Source: Gudongella sp964575895
GTDB taxonomy: Bacteria > Bacillota > Clostridia > Tissierellales > Tissierellaceae
Assembly (NCBI GenBank): GCA_964575895.1
Contig: CAZNTE010000040.1
Location: forward strand, 1-7,638
DNA: 7,638 nucleotides
Reading direction: 5' to 3'
Each line of letters opens with the position of its first letter. Within the stretch, counting starts at the first letter, position 1. Under the pieces are notes generated by a model. That model was given only the letters and a program-made list of their open reading frames with translations. It made no database searches and had not been told where the DNA came from. Made by a program: the position numbers and the translations under genes. Positions 1-5,639 of the stretch are shown piece by piece.

Positions 1-24
1 GAGGTGTTTTTGTTTATTTCAACC

Positions 25-49
25 GAGAATGCAATTATGCAAGATTCTC
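25..49. repeat. Inverted repeat in pxpA leader
   Basis: GAGAAT (25-30) and ATTCTC (44-49) are perfect inverted arms separated by 13 bases. They lie about 40 bases upstream of the pxpA ribosome binding site. This could be an operator or a small leader hairpin. A TATAAA at 53-58 just downstream might be a -10 box, but no convincing -35 lies 16-18 bases before it. Because the window starts at base 1, the true extent of the leader is unknown. Confidence 0.3.
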
Positions 50-78
50 AATTATAAATGTGTAAATAAACTTATTTT

Positions 79-86
79 AGGAGGTG
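79..86 (+). promoter_or_regulatory. Ribosome binding site fixing the pxpA start
   Basis: AGGAGGTG lies 5 bases before the ATG at 92. It decides for this start over the in-frame ATG at 29, which would add 21 residues unlike the family and has no comparable site in front of it. Confidence 0.85.
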
Positions 87-91
87 TAAAA

Positions 92-862
92 ATGAAGGCA
101 GTAGTAGATTTAAACTCAGATCTTGGTGAAAGCTATGGAGCTTATACCATGGGTATGGATAGTGAGGTATTAAAGTATGTTACTACAGCTAATGTTGCAT
201 GTGGCTTTCATGCAGGAGACCCCTTGACAATGGATAAAACCATCAAACTAGCTATTGAAAACAACACCATGGTAGGTGCTCATCCAGGTTATCCAGATTT
301 ATTGGGCTTTGGCAGAAGAAATATGGACATCACAAAAGATGAGGCAAAAGCCTACATGTTATATCAACTTGGTGCTTTAGCTGCGTTTGCTAAAGCAAAT
401 AATACCAGTCTACAGCATATTAAACTGCATGGAGCATTTTATAACACAACCAGTATAAATGAAACACTGGCTGAAGGGATTATTGAGGGGATTATTGAGT
501 ATGATAAGAATATTATTCTTTTGGCTTTAAGTGGCTGTAAACTTGCTAAACTAGCTGAAGAAAAAGGTTTAAGGGTTGCCCATGAGGTTTTTGCAGACAG
601 GGCATATAATACTGATGGCACCTTAGTGAGTAGAAAGTTGCCTGGTTCTATGATCCACGATGAAACCTTAGCTCTTGAGAGAATTAAAATGATGGTTAAA
701 GAAGGAAAAGTCCAAGCAATTGATGGAAGCTATATCTCCATTAAGGCAGACTCCATATGTGTTCATGGAGATAATCCAAAGGCTGTTGAATTTGTTAAGT
801 TTATAAAGGAAAGTCTTGAAGAAGATGGCATTGAAATAAAACCATTAAATAGTTTCATCTAG
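92..862 (+). CDS. pxpA: 5-oxoprolinase subunit PxpA (LamB/YcsF family)
   Basis: This 256-residue cytoplasmic protein is the LamB/YcsF-family subunit of the prokaryotic 5-oxoprolinase PxpABC, which uses ATP to open 5-oxo-L-proline to L-glutamate. Family signatures visible in order are DLNSDLGESYG (6-16), ANVACGFHAGDP (33-44), GAHPGYPDLLGFGRR (62-76), KLHGAFYN (111-118), HEVFADRAYNTDGTLVSR (164-181), LPGSMIHD (183-190) and ICVHGDNP (222-229). The length matches the family (about 250). The usual K-P-H-G-A motif reads K-L-H-G-A here, a minor change. It is the first gene of an operon with a transporter, pxpB and pxpC; the Bacillus subtilis homologue YcsF sits in a similar cluster. The start at 92 is set by the strong AGGAGGTG. 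The specific function is secured by the complete pxpB and pxpC partners downstream. Confidence 0.95.
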   Translation: MKAVVDLNSDLGESYGAYTMGMDSEVLKYVTTANVACGFHAGDPLTMDKTIKLAIENNTMVGAHPGYPDLLGFGRRNMDITKDEAKAYMLYQLGALAAFAKANNTSLQHIKLHGAFYNTTSINETLAEGIIEGIIEYDKNIILLALSGCKLAKLAEEKGLRVAHEVFADRAYNTDGTLVSRKLPGSMIHDETLALERIKMMVKEGKVQAIDGSYISIKADSICVHGDNPKAVEFVKFIKESLEEDGIEIKPLNSFI

Positions 863-863
863 A

Positions 864-869
864 AAGGAG
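864..869 (+). promoter_or_regulatory. Ribosome binding site for the transporter start at 876
   Basis: AAGGAG lies 6 bases before the ATG at 876, immediately after the pxpA stop. It is the only good ribosome binding site for the transporter, yet the reading frame it opens ends at TAG 921-923 after 15 codons unless the frame changes. It therefore argues that the biological start is 876 and not the in-frame ATG at 938. Confidence 0.75.
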
Positions 870-875
870 AATATC

Positions 876-2077
876 ATGGCAAAAGAAAAAAAGCACGTTC
901 AAAGAATTATTCAGTATTATTAGGTGCAGCATTCCTAATGGCAACATCAGCAATAGGTCCTGGATTTCTTACCCAGTCTGCGGTATTTACAGAGCAATTA
1001 GGGCCTACTTTTGGTTTCGTAATACTTGTATCAGTTTTATTATCCCTTATTGCACAGCTTAATGTCTGGAGAGTAATTGGTATATCTGGACTTAGAGGTC
1101 AGGATGTAGCAAATAAGGTATTCCCAGGATTAGGTTATTTTGTTGCCTTCCTAGTAGCCCTTGGTGGCTTGGCCTTCAATATAGGTAATGTTGGAGGAGC
1201 TGCACTTGGCGTTCAGGTTCTTTTTGGAATCGATGTTAAAATAGGTGCTGCTGTTTCTGCAATACTTGCAATTATAATATTCCTTTCTAAGGAAGCAGGT
1301 AAGGCTATGGATACAATGACTAAAGTTCTAGGTGGTGCTATGATACTTCTAGTTGGTTATGTTGCCTTGACAACCAACCCACCAGTGGGTGAGGCTTTGA
1401 TTAGAACTGTTGCCCCAACCCATATACCTATGTTGGCAATAATTACATTAGTAGGTGGAACTGTAGGCGGATACATAACATTCTCTGGTGGTCACAGACT
1501 TATTGATGCAGGAATTTCAGGACAAGAAAATATAGACGAAATCAACAGATCAGCATTTATGGGAATGGGAATTGCTACCATAATGAGAATTCTTCTATTC
1601 TTAGCAGTTTTGGGAGTAGTTTCAAAAGGTTTCACCCTTGATCCAGCTAACCCTCCAGCTTCTGCATTCCAAGAAGCAGCAGGAACATTAGGATATAAGT
1701 TATTTGGACTGGTTATATGGGCAGCTGCTCTTACTTCCATTGTTGGTGCAGCTTATACATCAGTATCTTTCCTAAAGACCTTCTCTACTGCTATTGGTAA
1801 TCATGTGAACAAGTGGATAATCGGATTCATTGGAATCTCTACTTTGATCTTTATCACCATTGGCCGTCCAGCTACTCTACTGGTTATTGCTGGTTCATTA
1901 AATGGTCTAATCTTACCAGTTACCTTGGGAACTATGCTTCTTGCTTCACAAAAGAAGGAAATTGTTGGAGACTACAAGCATCCACAATGGCTGTTTATAC
2001 TTGGAATATTAGTTGTACTAATTACTGCATACCTTGGAGTTCAGTCCCTATCTGGTCTTAAAGCTCTTTGGGGTTAG
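876..2077 (+). CDS. NRAMP-family (YcsG-like) membrane transporter with frameshift near the start
   Basis: This is an integral membrane transporter of the NRAMP fold, about 400 residues and roughly 11 hydrophobic segments. The continuous frame runs from ATG 938 (379 residues), but that start would cut TM1 in half. In the same frame the upstream codons encode KNYSVLLGAAFL, the expected first half of TM1. The well-placed ATG with its ribosome binding site is at 876 and joins this frame only by a -1 shift, or one extra base, at the A run 886-892. I therefore give the whole span. TM1 reads SAIGPGFLTQ where metal-transporting NRAMPs have D-P-G-N, and the TM6 region reads GGTVGGYITF where they have M-P-H, so metal transport is doubtful. 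It sits between pxpA and pxpB, as ycsG sits between ycsF and kipI in Bacillus subtilis (where ycsI also intervenes). 5-Oxoproline or a related compound is a reasonable but unproven substrate. Automated annotation may call it MntH or a divalent metal transporter. Confidence 0.8.
886..893 (+). other. A7 run / A AAA AAG slippery heptamer at the transporter start
   Basis: In the frame of ATG 876 the codons are GAA AAA AAG (885-893), so bases 887-893 read A_AAA_AAG, the same heptamer used for -1 frameshifting in Escherichia coli dnaX. A -1 shift here leads directly into the long transporter frame (GCA CGT TCA and onwards). No strong downstream hairpin is visible, only GCAC/GTGC at 893-896 and 924-927. 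The alternatives are a one-base homopolymer error (8 A instead of 7), a real mutation, transcriptional slippage or a phase-variable tract. Confidence 0.6.
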
Positions 2078-2088
2078 GATGTGATTAA

Positions 2089-2838
2089 ATGTATGATAAA
2101 GTGAAATATTTGCCTGCAGGTGATTCATCCTTAACCATGGAATTTGGCAATGAAATATCTGTAGAAATTAACAAAATGATCAGAAATACAGTTAGTGCTA
2201 TTAAAAATAATTCCCCTGAGGGAATAAAAGAACTTATCCCAACTTACAGGTCCATTCAAATTCTATATGATCCACTAGTTGCTGACTTTAAGAAAATGGT
2301 TGTTTCTCTGGAAGAAATCCTTGCCCTGGCAACTGATGGTGGAGAAGATAATTATAGAATAGTTGAAATTCCAACATGTTATGGAAGTGAATTTGGCCCT
2401 GATTTAAGTTTTGTAGCTGAACACAACAATCTTACACAAGAAGAGGTTATAAACATTCATACAGGATCTGACTATCTTCTCTATATGCTGGGCTTTACAC
2501 CTGGATTTGGATATCTTGGAGGAATGAGTGAAAAAATCGCTACACCTAGACTTCAGGTTCCCAGGACCATAATACCAGCAGGTAGTGTTGGAATTGCAGC
2601 TACCCAAACTGGTATTTACCCTATAGATAGTCCTGGAGGTTGGCAGCTTATAGGCAGAACACCTGTTAAGCTCTATGATCCTCTATCTGATGTTCCAGTT
2701 TTACTAAACGCTGGTGATTACATTAGATTCAAGGCTATTTCTCAAGAAGAATTCGAGGAAATAAGTAAAGCTGTTGAAAAAAATGAATATGAGGTTAACA
2801 TCATCCACAATGGGGAGGTGAGACTAAATGTCCTTTAA
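2089..2838 (+). CDS. pxpB: 5-oxoprolinase subunit PxpB (KipI family)
   Basis: This 249-residue cytoplasmic subunit of 5-oxoprolinase works with PxpC to form the part of the enzyme related to allophanate hydrolase and carboxyltransferase domains. The family core is clear: IPTCYGSEFGPDL (94-106), the glycine-rich YMLGFTPGFGYLGGM (132-146), and IPAGSVGIAATQTGIYPID (162-180) followed by SPGGWQLIGRTP (181-192). The length is normal for the family (about 220-250). The Bacillus subtilis homologue KipI was first described as an inhibitor of sporulation kinase A, so older annotations may carry that name; with pxpA and pxpC alongside, the oxoprolinase role is favoured. It starts 11 bases after the transporter stop, with a modest AGGA about 9 bases upstream, and overlaps pxpC by 11 bases, so it is surely cotranscribed and probably translationally coupled. 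Confidence 0.94.
   Translation: MYDKVKYLPAGDSSLTMEFGNEISVEINKMIRNTVSAIKNNSPEGIKELIPTYRSIQILYDPLVADFKKMVVSLEEILALATDGGEDNYRIVEIPTCYGSEFGPDLSFVAEHNNLTQEEVINIHTGSDYLLYMLGFTPGFGYLGGMSEKIATPRLQVPRTIIPAGSVGIAATQTGIYPIDSPGGWQLIGRTPVKLYDPLSDVPVLLNAGDYIRFKAISQEEFEEISKAVEKNEYEVNIIHNGEVRLNVL
2812..2820 (+). promoter_or_regulatory. Ribosome binding site of pxpC inside pxpB
   Basis: GGGGAGGTG lies within the 3' end of pxpB and 7 bases before the pxpC ATG at 2828. It supports the overlapping start and coupled synthesis of PxpB and PxpC, which are needed in the same complex. Confidence 0.8.
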
Positions 2839-3856
2839 AGTTATTAAACCTGGTCTATTCACCACCATCCAGGATAAGGGTAGATACTCTTATCAGAGAT
2901 TTGGTATGAGTGTTGCGGGTGCCATGGACTTCTTTTCATTGAGAGTTGCCAATCTACTAGTGGAAAATGATCCATTTGAAGCTGCACTGGAAACTACATT
3001 CTTAGGTCCAACCCTAGAATTTAAAGAACATGATGTCATTGCCATTACAGGTGGTGATATGAGTCCCAAAATTAATAATAGGCAAATACCCATGTGGATG
3101 AGTGTATATGTAAAACCAGGCGATATACTATCCTTTAGTGGTGTTAAGTCAGGATTAAGATCATATATTGCCTTTTCAAGAAAACTTGATGTCCCTCTAA
3201 TCATGGGCTCAAGATCAACCTTCACAAGGGGCAAAATAGGTGGATTTCAGGGAAGAAAATTAGCTGAAAATGATACTATAGGTTACAGGGACAAGGAACT
3301 ATTAAAATCCACTGGCTCTTATGTAAAAAAAGAATATATACCCTTGTATGAAAAGGAAGTTGAAATAAGAGTAATACTTGGGCCACAGGATGATTACTTT
3401 ATGGACGAATCCCTTGAGACTTTTTTTAAATCAACCTATACCATAACAAATGAAGCAGATAGAATGGGGTATAGACTAGATGGTGAGAAGATAATCCATA
3501 AGAAGGGGGCAGATATTATATCTGATGGTATAGTATTTGGATCAATTCAAGTCCCTGGTCATGGGATGCCAATAATCATGATGGCTGATAGAGCAACAAC
3601 TGGAGGTTACACAAAAATAGCTACTGTTATTACCCCAGATCTATCTAAATTGGCACAAATGGGACCAGGTAGTAAAATTAATTTTAGAGAAGTATCCTTA
3701 GCCCAAGCTTCCACTATCTATAAAGATTACGAGGATACCTTCTTAAAAATAAAAGAACATATTAGTAGTGAAAAATTCAACATTTCAGAAATTCGAAGTC
3801 TTAATTTAAATATCGATGGTAAAAAATACTCCATTGATGTGAATGAACTTAAGTAA
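2828..3856 (+). CDS. pxpC: 5-oxoprolinase subunit PxpC (KipA family, biotin-dependent carboxyltransferase-like)
   Basis: This 342-residue cytoplasmic subunit of PxpABC is related to the second half of allophanate hydrolase and urea carboxylase domains. Signature stretches are GLFTTIQDKGRYSYQRFGMS (9-28) with GAMD (31-34), AITGGDM (72-78), GSRSTFTRGKIGGFQGR (127-143), RVILGPQDDYF (181-191), and SDGIVFGSIQVPGHGMPIIM (232-251) followed by ADRATTGGYTKIATVI (253-268). Databases often name it a biotin-dependent carboxyltransferase family protein, but with PxpA and PxpB present 5-oxoprolinase is the better call. After the conserved body there is a charged, helix-like tail (about 293-342) ending in NLNIDGKKYSIDVNELK. 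That tail resembles the first strands of a biotin-carrier domain but lacks the biotin site, so it carries no biotin itself. It is the last gene of the operon; a strong terminator begins 6 bases after its stop. Confidence 0.94.
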   Translation: MSFKVIKPGLFTTIQDKGRYSYQRFGMSVAGAMDFFSLRVANLLVENDPFEAALETTFLGPTLEFKEHDVIAITGGDMSPKINNRQIPMWMSVYVKPGDILSFSGVKSGLRSYIAFSRKLDVPLIMGSRSTFTRGKIGGFQGRKLAENDTIGYRDKELLKSTGSYVKKEYIPLYEKEVEIRVILGPQDDYFMDESLETFFKSTYTITNEADRMGYRLDGEKIIHKKGADIISDGIVFGSIQVPGHGMPIIMMADRATTGGYTKIATVITPDLSKLAQMGPGSKINFREVSLAQASTIYKDYEDTFLKIKEHISSEKFNISEIRSLNLNIDGKKYSIDVNELK

Positions 3857-3861
3857 ATCAT

Positions 3862-3890
3862 ATCCTCTGACCCCATGGTCAGAGGATTTT
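3862..3890 (+). terminator. Intrinsic terminator of the pxp operon
   Basis: A perfect 11-bp stem, ATCCTCTGACC (3862-3872) with GGTCAGAGGAT (3877-3887), has a 4-base CCAT loop and is followed by TTTT, A, TTTTT. It lies directly after pxpC and should end the operon transcript. Confidence 0.93.
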
Positions 3891-3919
3891 TATTTTTGTA
3901 TATAAGAAATTGGTTCGAT

Positions 3920-3943
3920 TTCGTTAAATAATATATTAACGAA
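3920..3943. repeat. Inverted repeat upstream of usp1, possible operator
   Basis: TTCGTTAA (3920-3927) and TTAACGAA (3936-3943) are perfect 8-base inverted arms around an 8-base A/T spacer. The repeat lies 20 bases upstream of the GGGTATAT element and about 90 bases before the usp1 start. It has no U-tract and is very A/T-rich, so a protein-binding site is more likely than a terminator. The cognate regulator is unknown. Confidence 0.45.
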
Positions 3944-3962
3944 GGTTATTAATGATTTATGT

Positions 3963-3973
3963 GGGTATATGAT
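3963..3973 (+). promoter_or_regulatory. Probable usp1 promoter element (GGGTATATGAT)
   Basis: GGGTATATGAT contains both a sigma-B-like -10 (GGGTAT, 3963-3968, with a GTTATT 12 bases upstream at 3945-3950) and a sigma-A-like -10 (TATGAT, 3968-3973, with only a poor -35). GGGTATAT recurs upstream of usp2 at 7062-7069. Which sigma factor reads it cannot be settled from the sequence. Confidence 0.4.
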
Positions 3974-4031
3974 GAATAAGAAAATTATTTAATTAACAAT
4001 CTTAGCTGTGTATTACTAGGAGGTGTAACCA

Positions 4032-4445
4032 GTGAGTAAAATATTAATACCAATTGATGGCTCTGAATGTTCTATCAAGGCATTATTAAAGGCAAAGGAA
4101 CTTGGAGAATTTTATAAATCAGAGCTTACTGTAATAACTGTTATCGACAGTGGACGCTATGTAGGAATAGACTTCAAACAAGACCTTATTAATGCAGGCA
4201 TTGAAGCTGGTCAAGAATTACTAGAAACTGCAGTTGAGCACTTGAAGGATTACCCTTACCCAGTTAAGACTACTTATAGAATGGGTGATATTGCCAATGA
4301 AATAATTGCAATGGCAGAAGAAAACAAATTTGACCTTATAGTTATTGGAAGTAGAGGCTTAGGTGTATTTACAAGAGCTCTGCTTGGAGGAGTATCACAC
4401 AAGGTTGTAACCCATGCAAATACCTCCGTTTATGTAGTTAAATAG
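4032..4445 (+). CDS. Universal stress protein, UspA family (Usp1)
   Basis: This is a single-domain UspA-fold protein of 137 residues, the usual length for the family, predicted cytoplasmic. The N-terminal strand and loop ILIPIDGSECS (4-14) carry the conserved nucleotide-contacting Asp9. The C-terminal ATP-type motif is G106-x2-G109-x9-G119-G120, where the final Ser/Thr of the consensus (G-2x-G-9x-G-S/T) is replaced by Gly; ATP binding is thus possible but altered. The start is GTG at 4032, chosen because AGGAGGTG (4018-4025) lies 6 bases upstream and the protein then begins exactly at the family N terminus. About half of its residues are identical to the second Usp at 7106-7528, including SECS and a RY-x3-DFK stretch. 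It is monocistronic: a terminator precedes its promoter region and another follows it. Usp proteins act in survival under stress, but the precise role of this one is unknown. Confidence 0.93.
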   Translation: MSKILIPIDGSECSIKALLKAKELGEFYKSELTVITVIDSGRYVGIDFKQDLINAGIEAGQELLETAVEHLKDYPYPVKTTYRMGDIANEIIAMAEENKFDLIVIGSRGLGVFTRALLGGVSHKVVTHANTSVYVVK

Positions 4446-4451
4446 GCAAGC

Positions 4452-4496
4452 AACAGAAAAATCCCTCCAATTTTTATCTGGAGGGATTTTTCTGTT
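4452..4496. terminator. Bidirectional terminator between convergent genes
   Basis: A perfect 18-bp stem (4452-4469 with 4479-4496) encloses a 9-base loop. Its G/C core is TCCCTCCA/TGGAGGGA, flanked by A5 on one arm and T5 on the other, so either strand gives a core hairpin followed by a U-tract. It sits between the stops of usp1 (plus, ends 4445) and the M20 amidohydrolase (minus, stop at 4499) and can end both transcripts. Confidence 0.92.
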
Positions 4497-4498
4497 AA

Positions 4499-5635
4499 TT
4501 ACTTATCTTTGTAATTTTTAACCTCATTTAGCAGTTCTGCATCATTGTACATATCAACAATAAATTGTGAAATGATTTTACCTCCATCTAAAATAGCCTG
4601 ATGGGTTTTTTCCTCCTTCATAGCACCTGCAAACTCTTTTGTATGCACTGAATAATCTTCTCCAATGCTAATATATGGATGAAATGCTGGACAGACACTA
4701 CTAACATTTCCAATATCTGATGAACCTCCTGCCAGGTGACTAATATCCACTAAGGGGATATTTAGTTCTTCATATATTTTCTTAAGTTGTAACTCCCCAG
4801 GTAAGTTTCTTTTTAATCCATCGTACTTCTCCCCTACTTCTTTAACTTCATAGGTTGTTCTGGTGGCAAGCGCTGCAGCTTTTGCACAATCTAAAACCCA
4901 TCTACTAACATCATCTAAATAGTCTCTTTCCTTGGCTCTAACCAGTACTTCAGCCTTTGACATATGTGGCACTGTGTTTGATGCATCCCCACCATTTTGG
5001 ATATAGCCATGTATCCTAACATCATCCTTAACATGTTGTCTCATCATATCTGTTGCATCGAAGAATAATCTCATGGCATTTAATGCATTTCTACCCTCCC
5101 AAGGGGCACTTGCTGCATGGGCAGGTTTCCCATGAAAGCAAATTTCATATGCATCTAAAGCCAGTGTTTGAGAATAAAGGGCGTTTATATTGTTCATGTG
5201 GATCATAATAGCAAAATCAAATTCATTAAACACCCCATCATTTACCATAGGAACTTTACCACCTCTCATCTCTTCATCAGGCGTTCCTATGATGTGAATT
5301 TGTGCTGGTATTTTATTTTTAATTTCATTTAAAACAAGGGCTGCCAAAATACTAATGCTTCCACTGGCACAATGCCCACAACCATGACCAATTCCTCTTA
5401 AAGCATCATATTCAACTAGAATTGCAGCCTTTCTTTCCATATGAGGGTTAATTATCCCTCTAAATGCTGTGTCCATATTATTAAATGGATACTCAACCTG
5501 AATGTCATATTTTCTAAGAAGATCAACCATGCCCCTTGAAGCTAATACTTCCTCTCCTCCAATTTCTGGATTATCCGCCATATAATCATTTAGCAGCAAT
5601 ACTTCATTTTTGTATTTTTCAATATACTTATCCAT
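4499..5635 (-). CDS. M20 family metallo-amidohydrolase (AbgB/ACY1L2-like)
   Basis: This is a cytoplasmic zinc-type amidohydrolase of 378 residues in the M20 family, closest by eye to the p-aminobenzoyl-glutamate hydrolase / aminoacylase-1-like-2 branch, which cleaves amide or peptide bonds of N-acyl amino acids and dipeptides. The catalytic domain shows VEYDALRGIGHGCGH (74-88), with Cys86 and His88 as metal ligands. GTPDEEMRGGK (117-127) supplies Glu121/122, and MIHMN (144-148) supplies His146. The lid domain holds GKPAHAASAPWEGRNALNA (169-187). The end of the catalytic domain holds AGGSSDIGNVS (302-312) and His331 in SVHTKEF. All expected catalytic positions appear intact. The residue after GHGCGH is Cys where Asn or Asp is common. 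It is read after the EamA permease with 4 bases between them, and its ribosome binding site (CTCCC at 5644-5648 on the plus strand) lies inside the permease gene, so the two are coupled. The substrate is unknown. Confidence 0.9.
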   Translation of the reverse strand: MDKYIEKYKNEVLLLNDYMADNPEIGGEEVLASRGMVDLLRKYDIQVEYPFNNMDTAFRGIINPHMERKAAILVEYDALRGIGHGCGHCASGSISILAALVLNEIKNKIPAQIHIIGTPDEEMRGGKVPMVNDGVFNEFDFAIMIHMNNINALYSQTLALDAYEICFHGKPAHAASAPWEGRNALNAMRLFFDATDMMRQHVKDDVRIHGYIQNGGDASNTVPHMSKAEVLVRAKERDYLDDVSRWVLDCAKAAALATRTTYEVKEVGEKYDGLKRNLPGELQLKKIYEELNIPLVDISHLAGGSSDIGNVSSVCPAFHPYISIGEDYSVHTKEFAGAMKEEKTHQAILDGGKIISQFIVDMYNDAELLNEVKNYKDK

Positions 5636-5639
5636 TAAA

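Noticed and set aside
29..91. Longer PxpA version starting at ATG 29
   Set aside because: The extra 21 residues do not resemble the family N terminus and have no good ribosome binding site, whereas AGGAGGTG sits 5 bases before ATG 92.
893..927. Stimulatory hairpin for programmed frameshifting
   Set aside because: Only a 4-bp GCAC/GTGC pairing with a loop of 27 bases can be drawn; this is too weak to count as a dnaX-type element.
860..2077. PxpA-transporter fusion by read-through of the pxpA TAG, since no stop follows in that frame
   Set aside because: The shared frame is a one-in-three coincidence tied to the A-run shift. A cytoplasmic enzyme fused to the transporter is not needed, as ATG 876 has its own ribosome binding site.
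938..2077. Transporter starting at ATG 938
   Set aside because: It would remove the first half of TM1, whose codons are present upstream in the same frame, and has only a weak AGGTG 11 bases away.
439..3234. Antisense open frames of 60-113 codons at 439-621, 1492-1740, 2404-2607 and 2893-3234, and an overlapping plus-strand frame at 1813-2061
   Set aside because: They are shadows of well-recognised genes, lack ribosome binding sites and have no recognisable protein features.
3993..4021. TTAACA as a -35 box for usp1
   Set aside because: No -10 box lies 16-18 bases downstream, and the start point would fall on the ribosome binding site.
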